Positions 42,912-52,255 are shown, numbered from the stretch's first letter. The stretch is DNA of 52,766 nt from Parasutterella secunda (GCF_023336895.1 NZ_JAMBLT010000011.1:1-52766); one strand, 5' to 3'. Notes: generated from the letters alone by a model not told the origin. Numbers and translations are program-made.

Positions 42912-44833
42912 TATGCATTCTCCCTAAACTGCGCTTTGTTTTTAACCAAAATAGGCACTCGTCCTTTAATGACATGCCCTCCGGCAAAAATCCCAAAAAA
43001 TTCACAATTCGGTAATGTCCCCAGTAAAGAACTTGCTACCAAATCGGTTTCTTCCTCTGTTATTCGTTCACTGATAGAAGCACCGTGAGCCACTAATTTG
43101 GAAGATGTAGAAACACCATGTGACTTAGTTGTTATCTGAATTCTCGTTTTGGGGATTCGTTCCGTTAGGAACTTCTGCGTCTCCACATCGTTACATCTCA
43201 AGGCAACAAAGTTGTTTAAATTGGCGAGAATTCTGGATGCCTCTGCCTTATCCTTAGCTTTGGCCACAAAATCTGAAATTGTTTGTGATGCCAAACAAAT
43301 CGAAAATTTTGCTCCTCTAGATTTGTTAAGCATTTGAGTAAAAGGTTCACAACTAAGTTCTGCAGCTTCATCAACAAAAAGCGCTACTGAAGAAGATGAA
43401 GTTTCAAAGTCATAACGTGCACCAGCTGTAGCTGCCAGATCCGACAACACCATTGAGCCTATTGTTTTAGCCATGCCGGAATCTGTTAGCGCATCTAATC
43501 CAACGTACAAGACAGAATGCTTATCAATAATTTTTCTTGTGTCATAGAAAATCAAATTTCCCTGAGATTCATCATCAATAGGCGATAATTTTTTACCTAA
43601 ATCTCCTCGCGTCAACGTACTCAATAAAAGCCATGTGCTTTGGGTCGTTTTCTGAAACGATTCTTCATCCCTTTCGGCTAAAGCAATAATTCCATCCAAC
43701 TCCGGCGAAGGAATGCCTTTAGAACGATAGAGGTTGATTAAATCCGTTAGCCTTTTTAGAGTTGTTTTAGTTTCTGAAAAAGAATATTTCTCTTGGAATT
43801 TCTTATCACTTTGCGGCAAAACCGTTTCTAAAACTTTCAGGGCTAACTCCTGCCGGTTTGCAAAATAATGGTGTAAGAGCAGAAATGTTGGCTTTTTACC
43901 CAGAATCTTTATTCCGTCACAAATAGTTCTTAATGCTCCTCTACCCATGTCTATAAAGACTTGGCCATCTCCTCCCTGACCAGGCAAAGTATCAACAATT
44001 CTTGAAGCTACTTCATCTTCACGAGAATAATTAGCCAGCAAATTAATATTGATTGACTTATCTGGATGAGCAAGATGGAAATAAAGGAAATCATTGTCTC
44101 TTCTAGCTTTATCACAGGCAGATTTCATGGATTGAACTAATGCTTGATCCCCCTTAGGATCAAGAACAATTACAGTTTTCCCTTCCAATATGGCTTGTAC
44201 AATCTGCAACTCTAGAAACCTTGACTTCCCTGCTCCTGTCGTTCCAAACACTGCCATGTGGCCCTCTAAGTCCTTACCTGAAATACATTGAACTTTCTCG
44301 TCTCCTAATGCATGTATCCAACGATAGCCCGGTTCTGAGGCCACTTGCTGATCTATTACCTTAAATACCTGCCAAACTTCAGAAGGTTTCGTAATAACCA
44401 TTTTTAAATGATCCCGAATAAAAGAAACTTTCTTTGCATTCGCAAGACTTTGACGGTACTTCTTTCTCCATGAATCCTTGAAGAAATCTGCCACGTTCTG
44501 GCAATGTGCTTTATCCCAAATAAAACCCCAGCCTATTAATCGAGAATTGCCCCATGCCTGATACTTCTTTAAAGCAACCAACTCATCTAAAGTGAACCAG
44601 CGTCGGTAATTTCCAATCAATTTAGATTCAAATCGCAGCTTGTGAAAAGCACTTTTTGTTTTAAAAAGACCAATCGTTAGCAATGCCGCCCCCATCACTA
44701 ATAAAGGAGCCGCAATTTGTGTTAAAACCAGCGCGCTTATCCAATACCCTGCAAATCCTAAAAAACACAAAATGGCCTGGAGACCTTGAAAATTGGCGCC
44801 TAAATTCAAACTTAATTCATTTTGATTTTTCAT
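42911..44833 (-). CDS. traD: Type IV coupling protein TraD
   Basis: A 640-residue hexameric ATPase that delivers relaxase-bound DNA to a mating pore. Two N-terminal membrane helices (about 22-56) are followed by a P-loop domain with Walker A GTTGAGKS (197-204) and the nearby VIVLDPKGD, and by Walker B ALFVDEAAEL and CLASQTISDF. It is of the SXT/MobH-associated TraD type. Overlap with traI is 17 bases, so expression is coupled. No pore genes accompany it, so it must dock on a foreign type IV secretion system. Confidence 0.93.
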   Translation of the reverse strand: MKNQNELSLNLGANFQGLQAILCFLGFAGYWISALVLTQIAAPLLVMGAALLTIGLFKTKSAFHKLRFESKLIGNYRRWFTLDELVALKKYQAWGNSRLIGWGFIWDKAHCQNVADFFKDSWRKKYRQSLANAKKVSFIRDHLKMVITKPSEVWQVFKVIDQQVASEPGYRWIHALGDEKVQCISGKDLEGHMAVFGTTGAGKSRFLELQIVQAILEGKTVIVLDPKGDQALVQSMKSACDKARRDNDFLYFHLAHPDKSININLLANYSREDEVASRIVDTLPGQGGDGQVFIDMGRGALRTICDGIKILGKKPTFLLLHHYFANRQELALKVLETVLPQSDKKFQEKYSFSETKTTLKRLTDLINLYRSKGIPSPELDGIIALAERDEESFQKTTQSTWLLLSTLTRGDLGKKLSPIDDESQGNLIFYDTRKIIDKHSVLYVGLDALTDSGMAKTIGSMVLSDLAATAGARYDFETSSSSVALFVDEAAELSCEPFTQMLNKSRGAKFSICLASQTISDFVAKAKDKAEASRILANLNNFVALRCNDVETQKFLTERIPKTRIQITTKSHGVSTSSKLVAHGASISERITEEETDLVASSLLGTLPNCEFFGIFAGGHVIKGRVPILVKNKAQFRENA

Positions 44834-46529
44834 GTTCTTCAGCCTTTAAAACTAAGCGATGATGGGCTTGATCAAATTCAACGTAAGAAATGTCTCGATA
44901 TAGACGAAACATGATTTCTTGTACTTTTTCTCCAATTTGATGATTTCTTAAAAAACGCTCTACCTCCAATGAACTGCAAGTTCGGCATCCTCCTTCAGAA
45001 ATACTCAAGTTCTCTATGAAAAACCCGCCTCCTTCTTTTAATTGTGATTGGATAGTCAGCACGCATCTTTTCATTAGCTTTTTTACTTCATCAATTGCTA
45101 AAGGAGTGTCCAATACTTCGCAGAACTCGCGTTTATTTATTAAAACAATGTCCTCTTCGGTATCTAATGAAATCTTGCTTGGCGACTTTGTTGCTCTAAG
45201 CTCAGATAAATCAAAATTGGATTTAGGAGCGATAAGACGGTCTTTCAGATTTTGTGGTTTGGTTTCATCTTCGTTAGGATCTTTCTTGTCAAAACCAAAG
45301 GCACTTACTTCTACAGGTTTAATATCTTTAATTGAATCCAATATGAAAACAGCAAATGAACTTTTAATTTTGATTAGTGAACAAAATTGACCCAATGGTT
45401 TCGATAACTGGATAGTCCAAAACAGATCTTTCCCATTACTCACCTCCAACAAACCCTCTTCATTAAAAACTCGGCACAAACCCTCTATCGAGGCCGGAAC
45501 ATATGAAGCTTGCAACTGGCAAGCTGCGTGATGTATATCTTGAGCAGTTTGAGAGTTCAGGGATAAGAATAAGCCCTGAGTCGTCATGAACAGTGGTGAC
45601 TGAGAGGTATTAACTGTCCAGCGCCCTGTATTCAATAAGGATTGTATGGCTGTGATTAATGGCAAAAGAAGAGGAGAGGAGCCCTGAGTAAACTGTGCTC
45701 CTAACGCTTTTCTTTTCTTGAAATCGTCTTCGATGGATATCGCCTCTGCTTTTTTTAGCAATGTTGCATATGGTCCCGTACCAAATAGAATGGCCTGATC
45801 GATTGCGTCAAAAACTTCAATTTTTCTAGTTTCTGCCAAATACCTTTCAAAAGCCTGAGGAATCAGCTTTAAATACATCAATCTCAAAGATCGTAATTCA
45901 TGCTTCTTGTGCTCTCTATCCTTTTTCCAGATAACAAAAAATTGCTTAATTTTTTCTCTACTCACCCATGTATTCAAACTCTCCTTTAAGGGATTCCATA
46001 AATTTTCAGAGCCAGACATCACGTCCATGTCAAAGATTTTCCCCATGTCATGACCCAAACCTAAAACAGCAGCGCCTAGTATCCATGCTTGTTGACTGCG
46101 GTAACGACTTTCTGGATTTGCTTTTCCCTCAAATACCTGGTTTTGTGCCATAGAAACCAAATTTGATGCACATTCCAAAGAATGATGAAAAAGACCTCCG
46201 GGGCCAGAGTGGTGATGGAATTCGGAAGCAGGTAACACATTCACGTAAGAGATTAACCGGTTAATCAGTGGCATTAACAACACATCTAATTGACCATCTG
46301 ATAACGGCATTTGACGTATCAATGTCTGCAATTCATCTGCGTAGCGCTTACAAAAAAAATCCACTGATCTAGGGGCAATAGGAATCCCACATATCTGAGG
46401 ATAAGTTTCATTTGACAATGACAAATCTGAATGCTGGGGGATATTCCGACACAACAACTGATTGGTTTCAGTGACCTTAATGTTGTTTGCTCTCTTTTGT
46501 CTAAGGCTGCCCAAAAATCGAAAGAACAT
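44817..46529 (-). CDS. traI: MobH-family relaxase TraI
   Basis: A 570-residue relaxase of the MobH class, which nicks the transfer origin. The N-terminal TraI_2 domain holds FHHHSGPGGLFHHSLECA (104-121) and the HD pair LGHDMGK (158-164), the features shared by MobH proteins. The C-terminal part (about 455-565) is the TraI_2_C-type region. It is shorter than the R391/SXT TraI (about 700 residues), with an abridged middle. It overlaps traD downstream and follows the preceding gene after five bases. Confidence 0.9.
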   Translation of the reverse strand: MFFRFLGSLRQKRANNIKVTETNQLLCRNIPQHSDLSLSNETYPQICGIPIAPRSVDFFCKRYADELQTLIRQMPLSDGQLDVLLMPLINRLISYVNVLPASEFHHHSGPGGLFHHSLECASNLVSMAQNQVFEGKANPESRYRSQQAWILGAAVLGLGHDMGKIFDMDVMSGSENLWNPLKESLNTWVSREKIKQFFVIWKKDREHKKHELRSLRLMYLKLIPQAFERYLAETRKIEVFDAIDQAILFGTGPYATLLKKAEAISIEDDFKKRKALGAQFTQGSSPLLLPLITAIQSLLNTGRWTVNTSQSPLFMTTQGLFLSLNSQTAQDIHHAACQLQASYVPASIEGLCRVFNEEGLLEVSNGKDLFWTIQLSKPLGQFCSLIKIKSSFAVFILDSIKDIKPVEVSAFGFDKKDPNEDETKPQNLKDRLIAPKSNFDLSELRATKSPSKISLDTEEDIVLINKREFCEVLDTPLAIDEVKKLMKRCVLTIQSQLKEGGGFFIENLSISEGGCRTCSSLEVERFLRNHQIGEKVQEIMFRLYRDISYVEFDQAHHRLVLKAEEHEKSK

Positions 46530-46534
46530 ACTGA

Positions 46535-47143
46535 CTAAAACCCCCTATTTGAAACGATTTTCGACAATGCACAAACCTTCTTACTGAGACTGCTTGCTTC
46601 TTTAGATATCCGGCGTAAATACACCAACTTTGGCTCTATCAATGAAGCCGCTATGCGTGCCCATTCAGGCTCCTTAGCAAAGGTATTTTGGGGGACGGTG
46701 AGTGTTCTCTTATTAATGGCAATATGTTTAGACAGAAGAATCACCCTCATTTTTTCTTTGCTCTTAACATTTTTAGAGCAGACAAATGCTTCATAAGTGC
46801 GCTTTCTCTGAACTGGTTTAGACCTTTTCTTTGAATTCATAGGTCTAAAACACCTAATCGTTCTTTCCCAATAAAAACTTGGAGTCCCATAACGGGAATC
46901 TTTTCTCACTCGTGGCAACAACCAAGTTTCATCTGAAGAAAAACAATTTTTCCGGGCCATTTCATGGTATACGTCTGTGCAAGCCAACCCAGAAACCAAT
47001 AACACTTCACGAATTGCTGCAATTGATTTATTTAAATTTTTTATTTCGTTCTCGAGCTTCTCTTTCGTAATTTCAAACGTAATTTGACGACGAGAAACAG
47101 ATTGTTCAAGTTCACTTAACTTTTCCCAGTCTAGTTCAGGCAT
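46535..47143 (-). CDS. Possible MobI-like transfer accessory protein
   Basis: A 202-residue basic protein with an N-terminal coiled coil (QITFEITKEKLENEIKNLNKSIAAI), a middle part YGTPSFYWERTIRCF and a C-terminal helix EPKLVYLRRISKEASSLSKKV. This outline recalls MobI, the relaxosome accessory protein of SXT/IncC, and its place next to traI agrees, but I cannot confirm it. The ATG at 47143 was chosen because GGGAGAG lies upstream and it overlaps the previous stop by eight bases (ATGCCTGA). Confidence 0.5.
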   Translation of the reverse strand: MPELDWEKLSELEQSVSRRQITFEITKEKLENEIKNLNKSIAAIREVLLVSGLACTDVYHEMARKNCFSSDETWLLPRVRKDSRYGTPSFYWERTIRCFRPMNSKKRSKPVQRKRTYEAFVCSKNVKSKEKMRVILLSKHIAINKRTLTVPQNTFAKEPEWARIAASLIEPKLVYLRRISKEASSLSKKVCALSKIVSNRGF

Positions 47144-48290
47144 GTGTCTCTCCCAAAAGATTATTCTTTGCGGAAAGTTCACTGTTCTCTCCGCAATATG
47201 TGAAAGGTTTGTCAGAGGCAAGTGTCATAAGAAAAGATTGATTTTTCTTCTCCAACCAAGAAAACCAAAAACCCTCAAAACCTTCGTAGTCTTTCGGACT
47301 CAGAGTTCTAACAGCCACTAAACAGGCCAAACAAAACACATTTACTAGATCATTAGGAGAGTACGAAGTACCTAGAGACCTAATTGTTACGGCCTGACAG
47401 ACACGATTTAATAACCACAGTTTTTCTTTTATAGGTAGAACTCCAGGCTTTTTTGCTCTTTCGACATTTCTAAGCAATCTGCGCGACAGGTTTAGTGCTG
47501 TTCGCTCTCCATACCCCAAATATTTGAAAAAGCGCTTTAAGGCCGGTGGGCTGACTCTTGATTCACGACAGAGCGGAATAAAACTGTTAAATTCATCTTC
47601 TTTGTTAAGAACTATCTTTCTGTCTGAATATTTAACCTTTTTAGGTTGAAATACCTTCATCAAGAATAATTTCCTGTAATTACGCTCTCCAGATCCGATC
47701 GCATCAATGGAATCAATTAGGGCCATTTGCACCGGATCTCTACAGTCCCCATACTGTCTGTAATCAGAACCAATAAAGCCGAACTCCACCTCAAAATGAC
47801 GTAAAAAAATCTCTATTGTTAGCTCATTGATATTTATCTTCTCGATCTTTCTGGCTGTTTCAAGATCAACTCCTGCACAAACGGAAGCGATTTCTGGAGA
47901 TTGCTTCGATACAAGAATCAAAAAATCTAAATATTCTCGACAAAATTGCAACCAAACAGAATCTGTGGTTGAGGGGATAGAATCAATCGATTTTGAAGAT
48001 GAACTCCAAGAAAGCGCGCCTAACAACGAAAAAATTCCCGCATTCTTTGCCAATTCGGAAAGCGGATTCACCTTTCTGATATAGAAAGGACAAATTCCCA
48101 TTAAAATAGGCTCAAAGTTAAGCTCTCTCCTCTCTCTCAATATCTTCAGAATCAAGGCATCAACCGGTCCATTTTTGTATGATCGGTAGGGTTCGCTTTT
48201 ACATAGCAACTGCCATAATCTCTTTTCTACATCGGAAGCCTTCGTGAAACTTTCCCTAATTTGATCCAAAGTTAGCACTGAATTTTTCAT
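47136..48290 (-). CDS. Unknown protein with weak FlhD-like segment
   Basis: A 384-residue soluble protein. Residues about 118-166 (EYLDFLILVSKQSPEIASVCAG, then VDLETARKIEKININELTIEIFLRH) resemble the helical core of FlhD (NLxYLLLAQRLI...LGI...A..L..L...). FlhCD-type proteins (SetCD, AcaCD) are the master activators of SXT and IncC transfer genes. If real, this protein could be a large or fused activator of that kind. The remainder is basic and helical with no motif I know. The ATG at 48290 overlaps the previous stop by four bases (ATGA). Confidence 0.55.
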   Translation of the reverse strand: MKNSVLTLDQIRESFTKASDVEKRLWQLLCKSEPYRSYKNGPVDALILKILRERRELNFEPILMGICPFYIRKVNPLSELAKNAGIFSLLGALSWSSSSKSIDSIPSTTDSVWLQFCREYLDFLILVSKQSPEIASVCAGVDLETARKIEKININELTIEIFLRHFEVEFGFIGSDYRQYGDCRDPVQMALIDSIDAIGSGERNYRKLFLMKVFQPKKVKYSDRKIVLNKEDEFNSFIPLCRESRVSPPALKRFFKYLGYGERTALNLSRRLLRNVERAKKPGVLPIKEKLWLLNRVCQAVTIRSLGTSYSPNDLVNVFCLACLVAVRTLSPKDYEGFEGFWFSWLEKKNQSFLMTLASDKPFTYCGENSELSAKNNLLGETHA

Positions 48291-50011
48291 TCCCAACCTC
48301 TCACTTCGAATACCCGATAATGTGACTTTTTGACTGCTTCAAGCCTCAAATCTTTCACTGGAAATGTTGATAAGTCTTTTAGAGCCCAACCTAAAGAACC
48401 TTTATTAACAACCCCTCTTTGGATAAACCCAAGATCACCTAAACAATTCAGCACTGAATCAAACTTATCGGTAACGATTGTTTTAACAGTAAAAATCTGA
48501 TCGCCATAACAAACTCTCAATGACTTCAAAAGAGCGTAACGATTAGCCGTTAAAGGATCATCTTCATTGAGTTGCTCAAATATTCTTTTTGCTGGATCCG
48601 GCAATCCAAGCCATATCAAAGGTTTTCGACACCTTAAACTCCATTCTTCGTACCCAGACAGAGGTGGACATAAAATCCTTTCTCCGGACTGAAGGTATGC
48701 CGCTGTAATTCTTAGTGCATTCATTATTAAACGGGCCCTGTTCTCAGCAACGAAATCCAGGAGATTGGCATTAGAAAATGAACGCTGCTCAGGGTGAGCA
48801 TTTCTAGCAACTAATTGCAAGGGAAGTACCCTTCGTAACAAATCACCTTCAGGGTGTACAAAATTGCCATTCGCCAAAAACAACACTCGACTAGAAACTT
48901 GCAAAATCGTGGAGCCTCCCAGCTTTCTTTGTTCAAAGAATGAACTACTTAAGCAGGTACAGAGTGAAGCAAAGGCAGGTATGTTTCCCACGATGTTGTC
49001 AAAGGTAATCACGCCAGACGATGAACTTAGAGTTGCAATAAGAGTTTTGGCCATCTCTTCGTCAGTAGTTGGCAAGGTTTTTTCAGCTACGGGATTTTTT
49101 GTCACTAATTTGGCATAAAGGCCACATAGAGTACTTTTCCCACAGCCAGGGGCATTGGCTTGAACTAGGGTCATTGGTGCCGCCACTAGCACTGCTCTAT
49201 TTACAGCTTTTAAAATTCCTTCCAAACTGGCAGATTCATCTACAGGCTCGTAGCAAGGAAACTCGGCTAAAAGTCTTTTCAAATCGTTTAGTGCCTGCTC
49301 GGCATCTGATTTTGTTAATTTCGTACTCCATTCATATGGCTGAAATTCTTTTGGATCAAAGCAAGCAATGATTTTCGTTTTTGAATCGTAACCAGGGATC
49401 ATGCACAGAGAACCATCTTGCCGGACAAAGGGCATACAACATATGGCCAAAACCTCTGGTACAGCTGGATGAAAACTACTTTCTAAAATTGTGCTAACTA
49501 CTTTCTTAGGCGGATCTGTCGGAACATTGCATTTCGAACGGGCGTCGTACTTTATCCATTGACACTGTCGACTTAAGATGGTGGTCACATCTGCAGCCTC
49601 AAGAGGGGCCATTCTTCCACTCTTCATATCGACCGAATAAAGTGTTTTCCCACAGCAAAAAACTCGCCTGGTTGACGAGATGACATCCTCGGCTGCTTCC
49701 ACGAGTTCATGAATCGGTACTTCACTAATACAAATCTGAAATGCGTAACGCGCCTGATAACGCTTCATCCCCAGTTCGGCTAAAAATTTTTCAAATGAAC
49801 TGTGGCACTTCGGACATTGAAAAGTTCCGTACCAATTATTCGATTCTGATGGCTTCTCGTATGTTGTTCGTCCATCCTCATTGCCACAAATAGGGCAAAT
49901 AAGATGCACCTGATGCTCTTTTTCTGAAAGAATTTTCTTGAGGTTTTTTAGTTTTAAAACAACCGGAGAAATTTTTGGTTTGTGATAAAACCACTCATAA
50001 GGATTGCTCAT
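48287..50011 (-). CDS. Zinc-ribbon P-loop replication ATPase/helicase
   Basis: A 574-residue protein likely to start or drive replication of the excised element. A four-cysteine ribbon (C39-x2-C42 and C66-x2-C69) lies at the N-terminus. The ATPase domain has Walker A NAPGCGKST (286-294) and Walker B GVITFDN (333-339). FLANGNF and LLRRVLPL (sensor and arginine-finger region) agree with phage/plasmid D5- or SF3-type helicases. A winged-helix-like tail is possible (TDKFDSVLNCLGDLGFIQRG). It overlaps the alpA-like gene by four bases. Confidence 0.8.
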   Translation of the reverse strand: MSNPYEWFYHKPKISPVVLKLKNLKKILSEKEHQVHLICPICGNEDGRTTYEKPSESNNWYGTFQCPKCHSSFEKFLAELGMKRYQARYAFQICISEVPIHELVEAAEDVISSTRRVFCCGKTLYSVDMKSGRMAPLEAADVTTILSRQCQWIKYDARSKCNVPTDPPKKVVSTILESSFHPAVPEVLAICCMPFVRQDGSLCMIPGYDSKTKIIACFDPKEFQPYEWSTKLTKSDAEQALNDLKRLLAEFPCYEPVDESASLEGILKAVNRAVLVAAPMTLVQANAPGCGKSTLCGLYAKLVTKNPVAEKTLPTTDEEMAKTLIATLSSSSGVITFDNIVGNIPAFASLCTCLSSSFFEQRKLGGSTILQVSSRVLFLANGNFVHPEGDLLRRVLPLQLVARNAHPEQRSFSNANLLDFVAENRARLIMNALRITAAYLQSGERILCPPLSGYEEWSLRCRKPLIWLGLPDPAKRIFEQLNEDDPLTANRYALLKSLRVCYGDQIFTVKTIVTDKFDSVLNCLGDLGFIQRGVVNKGSLGWALKDLSTFPVKDLRLEAVKKSHYRVFEVRGWE

Positions 50012-50265
50012 GATGCGTTCTCCTTTTTTACCGAAGCCTTTGGCTTACGAGAACTCATCAGTAGGGAGACCTGTTTTCTTATTTGCTCTTTACTTTCACC
50101 TTGCTGATAGTAACGAAAGAGCTTTTTCACCTCATGTTCTGGCCACACGGCGCAGCCACCGATTTTTATTTGTTTTGTAAATAAACCATCAGCAATATAT
50201 TTGTAGAGACTACTGCGGCTAACTCCCAAATGCTTTAAAACAGTCGGCAATCTTAAAAAATACAT
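50008..50265 (-). CDS. AlpA-family regulator/excisionase
   Basis: An 85-residue DNA-binding protein. MYFLRLPTVLKHLGVSRSSLYKYIADGLFTKQIKIGG is the MerR-like winged helix-turn-helix of AlpA-type excisionases, which activate excision and transfer genes of P4-like and SXT-like elements. The ATG at 50265 was chosen over upstream ATGs because AGAGG lies eight bases before it. It is the first gene of the transfer operon, close to attR, as expected for a recombination directionality factor. Confidence 0.88.
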   Translation of the reverse strand: MYFLRLPTVLKHLGVSRSSLYKYIADGLFTKQIKIGGCAVWPEHEVKKLFRYYQQGESKEQIRKQVSLLMSSRKPKASVKKENAS

Positions 50266-50609
50266 AAATTGGCCTCTTTTGATCATGTGAAAAAATTCCA
50301 AGACGAGAGTCTTAATTCGTCTTTGTTCTTTTCATGATCTCAAAAGAGGAGTCTTTGTTTTTCCAATTGGATGATTTTTCTTCCAATTGGAAAAAATATT
50401 TTTGGATTAAGCTATTTAATCAACCCAATCTCTTTAATGCTTATGGGTATTACTGTGCTTTTTTGGGTTTTAGAGGATTTTGTTTTAGAAAAAAGAAATT
50501 TGTCTGCGCCCTATTGCCGCTTTGTTTAAATTGGCACGAACACGTAGTAAAGCAATAGAAAGCTTTTCAGCAAATAGTCCTATTCGGTTTTAAAACGAGA
50601 GGACTTTGT
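50266..50609. promoter_or_regulatory. Control region before alpA: inverted repeats and AT-rich DNA
   Basis: This 344-base gap shows no credible gene. A strand-symmetrical pair, TTTTCATGATC on the plus strand (50329-50339) and TTTTTCACATGATC on the minus strand, both continue into AAAAGAGG. AAGAC/GTCTT lies between them. Two palindromic boxes TTCCAATTGGA follow at 50361-50371 and 50381-50391, spaced 20 bases (two helix turns), before an AT-rich run. It fits an operator array, a replication origin or a transfer origin. Confidence 0.55.
50576..50605 (-). terminator. Inverted repeat after the secreted-protein gene
   Basis: AGTCCT (50576-50581) is inverted at AGGACT (50600-50605), with the palindrome GTTTTAAAAC between. 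It lies just beyond the stop of the gene ending at 50610. No clear T-run follows, so intrinsic termination is only possible. Confidence 0.4.
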
Positions 50610-51617
50610 TCAATAAGCATATTTTTGCGGTAAATAAACCGAATTAAAAATCAAGTTCCTCAATGCCATGTACTTTTCTGAAAGAGCCGTCGCTTCCTTT
50701 TCTGCTTTACCAGAAACCGCGAACTGTACAATCACTAAATTTCCTTTAAACATGAAGTACATACAAGACATATCCATGTACGCACTATAAGTAGCTCGTT
50801 GATGTTTGGTTACAGCATTTAAAATTACACATGGAATGCCTTCAATTCGACTGAAAATTGGCTTTCTTTTCTGTATAAATTCTCCTGAGTCATCAAATAA
50901 ATCCCATATCCTGCCATCTTTAATTTCTTCTTTTAATTCTTTATCGTTCCAATATGGCTGAACGTCAGGAGCTGAAATTACCAACAGCATCGTAGTTAAA
51001 TGCTGTGACTCATCATTTTTTGTCCACTTTTGAACAATATGTGGTCGACGACCTTCTGATTTCTTCCATGAAGCAGGCATGCTGATACGAACATCAAGTC
51101 CGTTTGACTTTGGATGATTTAAGCTTGAATAAGTCTGTTTGTCTCGTGAAAATTCTTTTTCTGGATGCTCACTAAAACAAACGTCGTTAAGGGTAGAAAA
51201 TATTTCCCGATCAAAATTAGATGGATGACTCAAACGGTATTTAAAGTAATCCAGTCTTTGTTTGGCGTCGGGTTGGGACTGTACCTTTAATTGTTTTGAC
51301 AAAGAAGAGTTTTTATCATTACTCTTCATTTCTCTAATAACATCCGCTTCTGTTACGCCAAAGCATTTGAAATGAGTCACCAGTGATTCTTGTGCATTGG
51401 GAAATCGGGATATCCAGGCCAAATCAAAATCAAACAATTCACTTTTCAGAGCCGGATATTTAGCATCTATCTGCTTCAGAACTGTTTCCTGGGCTGTTAC
51501 ATAACCATAGGCGCGCGAAATATTGGCGAGATCCGCTTCAGTCAACCCATGGGCAAACGTAATTTGACTGACTAAGGCAATACTGGCAAGCAGCAGGGTC
51601 TTTTTGCACACTTTCAT
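50610..51617 (-). CDS. Secreted hypothetical protein
   Basis: A 335-residue protein with a signal peptide (KKTLLLASIALVSQITFA, about 5-22) and no membrane segment afterwards, so periplasmic or secreted. The first third is helical (EADLANISRAYGYVTAQETVLKQIDAKYP), and the second half (from LDVRISMPASWKKSEGRRPHIVQKW) is beta-rich. It resembles stand-alone effector or lipid-binding proteins only loosely; no family is recognised. Start ATG at 51617. It lies between the control region and attR, the last cargo gene of the element. Confidence 0.7.
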   Translation of the reverse strand: MKVCKKTLLLASIALVSQITFAHGLTEADLANISRAYGYVTAQETVLKQIDAKYPALKSELFDFDLAWISRFPNAQESLVTHFKCFGVTEADVIREMKSNDKNSSLSKQLKVQSQPDAKQRLDYFKYRLSHPSNFDREIFSTLNDVCFSEHPEKEFSRDKQTYSSLNHPKSNGLDVRISMPASWKKSEGRRPHIVQKWTKNDESQHLTTMLLVISAPDVQPYWNDKELKEEIKDGRIWDLFDDSGEFIQKRKPIFSRIEGIPCVILNAVTKHQRATYSAYMDMSCMYFMFKGNLVIVQFAVSGKAEKEATALSEKYMALRNLIFNSVYLPQKYAY

Positions 51618-51693
51618 ACTTAACCACAACTGATTTACGATGAGTCGAATTAGTGATAAAGATTTTAACGAATCTTATTCAAGCGAAAAATTT

Positions 51694-51715
51694 ATGATGG
51701 ATAAGATGATGGATA
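51694..51715 (+). promoter_or_regulatory. Integrase arm-type sites at attR
   Basis: Two direct copies of ATGATGGATA (51694-51703 and 51706-51715) with the same 12-base spacing as the pair next to attL. They lie 58 bases from the attR core. Confidence 0.75.
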
Positions 51716-51772
51716 AAATAAAATACATCGCCTGCAAAGCTTGATTTTATTGATTCCTTAAACTCTAGCCCC

Positions 51773-51792
51773 CAACCAATTCCATGTCTCAG
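51773..51792 (+). repeat. attR core repeat
   Basis: CAACCAATTCCATGTCTCAG, identical to 13303-13322. The preceding AGCCCC also matches the tRNA acceptor arm, but the GC before AACCA is missing, so this is only a remnant of the tRNA end. Confidence 0.93.
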
Positions 51793-51818
51793 CAGTCGAA
51801 AGGCTTCTGAGATTTTTT
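51787..51818 (+). terminator. Original tRNA-fMet terminator displaced by integration
   Basis: TCTCAG (51787-51792) pairs with CTGAGA (51807-51812), extended by AG/CT, and is followed by TTTTTT. Before integration it would have ended the tRNA-fMet transcript. Confidence 0.7.
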
Positions 51819-51880
51819 GTTTTTAAGCTTAATTTTTAGATCATTGCACTCAGAATTTATAACTAAGTTTTTTAAAGAAT

Positions 51881-52255
51881 TCAGTACTTTTGCTTTGAGG
51901 GAATCACTCCTCTCACACCGCCCTTTGGATTATCAACTTCACCCAAAAAACGAGGAATCAGATGCATATGAACATGAAAAACAGATTGTCCTGCAGCAGC
52001 ATTAACATTCACACCTATGTTGTAGCCATCCGGATGAAAACGTTCTTCAACTTTGGTTTGCACCACTTTTAATAGAGCCTGCATCGCTGTGCACTCATCC
52101 ATACTCAAATCAAAGTAGTTCGCAACATGGCGTTTGGGAATTATCAGCGCATGTCCAGGATTCACAGGGAAACCATCGTAAAACGCAATAGCGAGTTCAT
52201 TCTCAGCAATAAGCTCTTTATCTAAGTTGCAAAAAATACATTGACTATCTTTCAT
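51881..52255 (-). CDS. HIT-family nucleotide hydrolase
   Basis: A 124-residue histidine-triad protein that hydrolyses or transfers nucleoside phosphates. CIFC opens the protein and VFHVHMHLIPR carries the HxHxH triad. The closing segment (FHVHMHLIPRFLGEVDNPKGGVRGVIP) is that of bacterial Hit/HinT proteins. The ATG at 52255 was chosen because it overlaps the stop of the HNH gene by four bases (ATGA). Confidence 0.93.
   Translation of the reverse strand: MKDSQCIFCNLDKELIAENELAIAFYDGFPVNPGHALIIPKRHVANYFDLSMDECTAMQALLKVVQTKVEERFHPDGYNIGVNVNAAAGQSVFHVHMHLIPRFLGEVDNPKGGVRGVIPSKQKY

Noticed and set aside
50334-50558. Open frame of 74 codons on the plus strand opposite the alpA-like gene
   Set aside because: Phenylalanine-rich, AT-driven composition, no known domain, and its start lies inside a mirrored copy of the alpA-like gene start; more likely control DNA.
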